From NCBI RefSeq assembly GCF_902498825.1, contig NZ_LR701459.1, forward strand, positions 2,152,414 to 2,216,413: a stretch of 64,000 bases of DNA. The letters are read 5' to 3'. Position numbers and translations under genes: made by a program. The notes under the pieces were generated by a model. The model made no database searches. It was not told the origin of the DNA and saw only the letters and a list, made by a program, of their open reading frames with translations. This stretch comes from Rhizobium sp. EC-SD404. Its GTDB lineage: Bacteria > Pseudomonadota > Alphaproteobacteria > Rhizobiales > Rhizobiaceae. Below, piece after piece: positions 60,758 through 64,000 of the stretch. Numbering within the stretch: position 1 is the stretch's first letter; the number at the start of each line of letters is the position of its first letter.

Positions 60758-61369
60758 TTATCCGAGATAATTTCGCAATGCTTCGGCAGGTTGAACGCGC
60801 ACGAACTCCATCGCGACGCCTTCCTGGAAGTGGCGCACAACGCGACCGCGCATCGTTCCAAGCGTCAGCGGCGTGCCGAGGGCAGGGCGCACGTCGATCT
60901 CGATCGCGGCGCCGGAAAGCGAAAGATCGATCACGCGGCATGCGTACCGACGGCCGTCTTCGAGCAGGATTTCGGAACGCGCACTGCGGGGCGTGTAACG
61001 CTCGTGGCGACGGTCTTCAGGAAGGGCGAGCTCGTGTTTGTTGGCAAGCCAAGTGAGCTGCGCCGCAAGCTTCTCGCGCTTGCGCTGCGTGGCGTTGAGC
61101 GTGATCGCGAATCCGCGGCCATCCGCCTCCACCACGCGACCTTCGATACGTCCGATGTGATCGAGATAAGCGACGATGCGTTCATTGGTCTTCGGGCGCG
61201 CGGCGCACTGGAACACCACATCACCCGGCGACATTTCCGCCGCCACGCAATCGAACTCGGAGAAATCCGCGCACATCAGGCGACCGGGCAGGTTGACGGT
61301 CACGCTCTGAAAGCGTCGATCGCCGGATGCAGTCGGGGCGCTTGGCGCCTTTTCAAGGACGAATGACAT
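60758..61369 (-). CDS. Tandem PilZ-like domain protein
   Basis: A 203-residue soluble protein with two PilZ-like modules. The N-terminal module (about residues 18-100, RRFQSVTVNLPGRLMC, GRIEGRVVEADGRGFAITL) lacks clear c-di-GMP motifs. The C-terminal module (about 120-195) has RRHERYTPR with RxxxR and VIDLSLSGAAI with DxSxxG, the canonical c-di-GMP binding residues. A short basic helical linker (TQRKREKLAAQL) joins them. AAGGGGC precedes the ATG at 61369. It probably senses c-di-GMP to affect motility, surface or cell-wall functions; the output partner is unknown. Confidence 0.88.
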   Translation of the reverse strand: MSFVLEKAPSAPTASGDRRFQSVTVNLPGRLMCADFSEFDCVAAEMSPGDVVFQCAARPKTNERIVAYLDHIGRIEGRVVEADGRGFAITLNATQRKREKLAAQLTWLANKHELALPEDRRHERYTPRSARSEILLEDGRRYACRVIDLSLSGAAIEIDVRPALGTPLTLGTMRGRVVRHFQEGVAMEFVRVQPAEALRNYLG

Positions 61370-61622
61370 GGTGCCCCTTGGCATAAACAGGATCTTGTCC
61401 CCAAGGTTAGGCCATATCTGTTAACAACCGGTAATATTCATCCAAGGTCACGGTGTAAAAATGGTGCACTGTTCTGCTCGGCGAAACCTTGGTCCATCCG
61501 GCGGATCTGTTGTGTCTTTCCCCTGATTCAATTGACTTTGTGCCTGCACCGTCCCACCTCTAAACCAACATCGACGCCGCCCAAGCGGCTCTGGCACGAC
61601 TCGGCGCAGGAGTGAATTGTCC

Positions 61623-62369
61623 ATGACGAACGACAACAGCAGTCATGCGCCCGGCGAACCGGTTGGCGCAGCGCCCGAGCCTGAGCGTCGATCCGAACCC
61701 GTGTTCAACTTGCCGCGTGTGGTGGTAATAGCGCTCGGTCTTCTTTGGGCGATACATCTGATCCGCGTCGGGCTTCTGGGCCGCATTCAGGATTTGGGCC
61801 TGTTGTTGGAGACCGCGTTCATTCCTTTGCGGTACGCCGTTCCGCTGACCGACCAATCGCCGGCATGGTTGTGGTCGCCCGTCACCTATTCGCTGCTGCA
61901 TGGCAGCTTCGCGCATATCATCGTCAATTCTCTGTGGCTGGTGGCATTCGGTTCAATCGTGGCGCGGCGTATCGGCACGACGCGCTTCGTTCTGTTCTGG
62001 GTGGCATCGGCAGTCGCAGCCGTCGCGCTGCATCTCGCCCTTCACTGGGGAGACGACGTACCCGTCATCGGCGCATCGGGCGTCGTCTCCGGCCTCATGG
62101 GTGCGGCGGCGCGGTTTGCCTTTCCGCAGAGCGGCCGCTTCAGACGGGAAAAGGCACATTTCCTACCGCGCCTCTCCGTGGTGGAGTCTCTAAGCAACCG
62201 GACGGTCCTGGTTTATGTCGGACTTTGGTTCGGCATCAATGCCCTCGCCGCCTTCGGGTTTGGGTCCGATCCGAGTGGTACGACCCAGATCGCCTGGGAA
62301 GCGCATATCGGGGGATTCCTGTTCGGTTTCCTGGGCTTCGCCTTCTTCGATCGTCGATCCTGGGCCTGA
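61623..62369 (+). CDS. Rhomboid family intramembrane serine protease
   Basis: A 248-residue rhomboid with about six helices: VVVIALGLLWAIHLIRVGLL, then WSPVTYSLLHGSFAHIIVNSLWLVAFGS, FVLFWVASAVAAVALHLAL, the catalytic Ser in VIGASGVVSGLMGA, VLVYVGLWFGINALAAFGF, and the catalytic His in WEAHIGGFLFGFLGF. It cuts helices of membrane proteins. The cytoplasmic N-terminus (30 residues) is Pro/Glu rich. AGGAG is 10 bases before the ATG at 61623. Substrates unknown. Confidence 0.92.
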   Translation: MTNDNSSHAPGEPVGAAPEPERRSEPVFNLPRVVVIALGLLWAIHLIRVGLLGRIQDLGLLLETAFIPLRYAVPLTDQSPAWLWSPVTYSLLHGSFAHIIVNSLWLVAFGSIVARRIGTTRFVLFWVASAVAAVALHLALHWGDDVPVIGASGVVSGLMGAAARFAFPQSGRFRREKAHFLPRLSVVESLSNRTVLVYVGLWFGINALAAFGFGSDPSGTTQIAWEAHIGGFLFGFLGFAFFDRRSWA

Positions 62370-62482
62370 CATCCGACACTCCAAGGTCTTGCTTGAAAAA
62401 GTTCTGCTGACGCCGCACGATGCGCCCAGAGGGTGCTCGCTCGGGGGGAATATGCATCGAGCCGCGGCATGTGGAGGAAGAG

Positions 62483-62911
62483 ATGACAGTCAGAATCATA
62501 TTGGATGAAAAAGGGCGGGACGTGACCACGGTCAGTCGCGAAACGACCCTCATGGATGCCGCGCGCGTGCTGACGGAGCAGAAAATCGGCGCGGTAGTCG
62601 TCGTCGATCCGGACCGTCAAATTCTCGGCATTCTTTCCGAACGCGATATCGTGCGTGCCATCGCCGAACGTGGCGGCGAGGTCATGGACCAACAAGTTGC
62701 AAGCGTCATGACGCGCAAAGTGGTCCAGTGCCAAGAAGAGAGTTCCATCAACGAAGTGATGGAGATCATGACCAATGGACGGTTCCGCCATCTGCCGGTG
62801 GCGATCAGCGGCAGGCTGGCTGGAATCATCTCCATCGGGGACGTGGTGCGCCGGCGCATCCAGGATGTGGAGCGCGAGGCGGAAGACATGAAGGCTTACA
62901 TCGCCAGCTGA
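62483..62911 (+). CDS. Tandem CBS domain protein
   Basis: A 142-residue protein made of two CBS motifs: MDAARVLTEQKIGAVVVVDPDRQILGILSERDIVRAIA and INEVMEIMTNGRFRHLPVAISGRLAGIISIGDVVRRRI. CBS pairs bind adenosyl ligands such as AMP, ATP or SAM and regulate partner proteins. GAGGAAGAG lies right before the ATG at 62483. The effector and partner are not clear. It lies four bases from the end of the sensor kinase gene, tail to tail. Confidence 0.93.
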   Translation: MTVRIILDEKGRDVTTVSRETTLMDAARVLTEQKIGAVVVVDPDRQILGILSERDIVRAIAERGGEVMDQQVASVMTRKVVQCQEESSINEVMEIMTNGRFRHLPVAISGRLAGIISIGDVVRRRIQDVEREAEDMKAYIAS

Positions 62912-62915
62912 TCGA

Positions 62916-64000
62916 TCACGCGTCGCTGGCCGGTAGCTCCAGCGTTGCCAGAAGACCGCTACCGGCGGCGCGTTCAAGCGTGAGCGTGCCGCCATAAAGC
63001 CGAGCCAGATCGTCGACGATCGATAGACCAAGGCCGCTCCCTGGCTTGCTCTCGTCGAAACGCACGCCACGGGATGTCGCGGCTTGAAGGGCCTCTTCAG
63101 CCAGCCCCGGACCATCGTCCCGTATCGAAATGGTCATGCGACCACCGTCCCCGGTTTTGGCGGTCACGAGAACTGACTTCGACGCCCATTTGCAGGCGTT
63201 GTCGATGAGGTTTCCGAGCATTTCATCGAGATCCTGCCGCTCGCCGGCGAAGCTTGGTCGACCGTGTACGTCGACCTCCAGCGACAGCTGACGATCGGCA
63301 TGGATACCTCGAAAGACCGGCAGCAGATCCGAGATCGCTTCGCCGACGGAAACCCGTGCTCCGAGCACGCCGTGCGACGCGGCCGATCGCGCGCGGCGCA
63401 GATGGTGGCCGATCAGCCTGTTCATCTGCTCCGTCGCATCGAGCAGGGCGCCATCGTCGGTATCGTTTGTCGTCTGAAGCCGGTTGCTCAAGACCGACAG
63501 GGGTGTTTTGAGGCCATGGGCCAAATTGCCCACATGGGTCCGCGCGCGGTCGATCACAGTCTTGTTGTGGGCGAGAAGCGCGTTGATCTCGGATGCGACC
63601 GGCGCGATTTCCACGTAGGGCTGATCGGGTAACCGCTCTTCATCACCACGCCGCACGGCGGCAAGGTCCCGCCCGAGTTTGGCGAGCGGCTGCAGCCCGA
63701 AATGCACCTGAAGGCCGATCGCGATCGCAATGCCGACGGCAAGCAGCGCGAGCGACAGGACGAGCGGCTGCACGATGGTCGCCACTTCGTCTTCGATCAG
63801 GTCTGCCGGCATGGCGACGACGACCCTCAGGCGGCGCGTTCCACCGGGTGCGGTGAAATCGCGCTCCTGTTTGCGGATGATCGCCCCGTTGGGCCCTGCC
63901 TCGGTGCGGGTCGTGATCGTGCCGTCCGGTTCGGCGACGGCGACGCCCAGTTCGACGTCCCAGAGCGATCGGGAGCGCGACAGCACCCCATTTTCGTCAT
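62916..64000 (-). CDS. Sensor histidine kinase (PhoQ/FeuQ-like), 5' end outside window
   Basis: The frame is open to the right window edge; 360 residues of the C-terminal part are visible. A periplasmic domain leads to a helix (LVLSLALLAVGIAIAIGLQVHF), a HAMP-like linker, and the kinase: H-box RTHVGNLAHGLKTPLSVLSNRL, N-box DEMLGNLIDNACKWASKS, G1 RDDGPGLAEEAL and G2 GSGLGLSIVDDLARLYGG. The H-box and sensor tail LSRSRSLWDVE resemble FeuQ/PhoQ kinases. The partner response regulator should lie just right of the window. It acts at the inner membrane. Confidence 0.92.
   Translation of the reverse strand, partial: DENGVLSRSRSLWDVELGVAVAEPDGTITTRTEAGPNGAIIRKQERDFTAPGGTRRLRVVVAMPADLIEDEVATIVQPLVLSLALLAVGIAIAIGLQVHFGLQPLAKLGRDLAAVRRGDEERLPDQPYVEIAPVASEINALLAHNKTVIDRARTHVGNLAHGLKTPLSVLSNRLQTTNDTDDGALLDATEQMNRLIGHHLRRARSAASHGVLGARVSVGEAISDLLPVFRGIHADRQLSLEVDVHGRPSFAGERQDLDEMLGNLIDNACKWASKSVLVTAKTGDGGRMTISIRDDGPGLAEEALQAATSRGVRFDESKPGSGLGLSIVDDLARLYGGTLTLERAAGSGLLATLELPASDA

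Overview
This 64 kb window reads as a high-GC alphaproteobacterial chromosome, most likely order Hyphomicrobiales (Rhizobiales). The evidence is the gene content and order: NDUFA12-like complex I subunit, DUF2155, OmpA protein, aat, accC, accB, aroQ in one block; ppiD, trpD, trpC, moaC, moeA, lexA in a second; tpiA, secG, pyrG, kdsA, eno, ftsB in a third; an aapJQMP general L-amino-acid ABC transporter; an RNase E with a large acidic insertion; and a GAAC-N7-GAAC SOS box of the alphaproteobacterial type. I cannot place it to genus. About 60 protein genes are packed tightly. I see no tRNA, rRNA, CRISPR array, insertion sequence, prophage or integrase: this is core chromosome, not an accessory island.

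Layout. 1-5.3 kb: the 3' part of an FeS-type photolyase, then a leftward phaC-sfsA-map-radC run. 5.4-7 kb: small lipoprotein, NDUFA12-like protein and DUF2155 protein, closed by a bidirectional terminator. 7-14.6 kb (leftward): OmpA-like protein with a long Pro/Glu/Ala repeat, aat, acetyl-CoA carboxylase accC/accB, aroQ, a DsbA-like oxidoreductase and an M48 metalloprotease. 14.8-19.2 kb: an aminotransferase converging on rne. A 744-base gap (19191-19934) separates rne from a rightward cell-wall and translation run: amidase, PBP1A, then prfB with an intact programmed +1 frameshift site. 25-28.5 kb: small secreted proteins, a MarC-family protein and gltA. 28.6-33.5 kb: gltX, a ComEC-like channel protein and lexA. 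33.6-39.1 kb: moeA, moaC, trpC, trpD, ppiD. 39.3-46.8 kb: tpiA, secG, pyrG, a VOC protein, kdsA, a DUF992 protein, eno and ftsB-like. 46.8-53.6 kb: a lytic transglycosylase lipoprotein, a possible 28-residue protein, metC, and aapJQMP. 53.7-64 kb: FAD monooxygenase, zinc-finger protein, two coupled alpha/beta hydrolases, cysE, DUF3126, an anchored unknown, gamma carbonic anhydrase, a transglutaminase-like peptidase, a PilZ protein, rhomboid, CBS protein and a truncated sensor kinase.

How the genes work together. Several neighbours share pathways: accB/accC; trpD/trpC; moaC/moeA; tpiA/eno in glycolysis, with pyrG feeding CTP and kdsA feeding Kdo to lipopolysaccharide; the amidase, PBP1A, transglycosylase and FtsB-like protein in cell wall and division. 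Regulatory signals readable from sequence are the prfB frameshift, the lexA SOS box, a TTAA-N7-TTAA CtrA-like site before the carbonic anhydrase gene, a strong hairpin between aapJ and aapQ, and direct repeats before metC. I found no clearly new multi-gene system. The best leads are the small ORF at 47518-47604, the structured rne leader, the metC repeats and the ComEC protein that lacks a recognisable nuclease motif.
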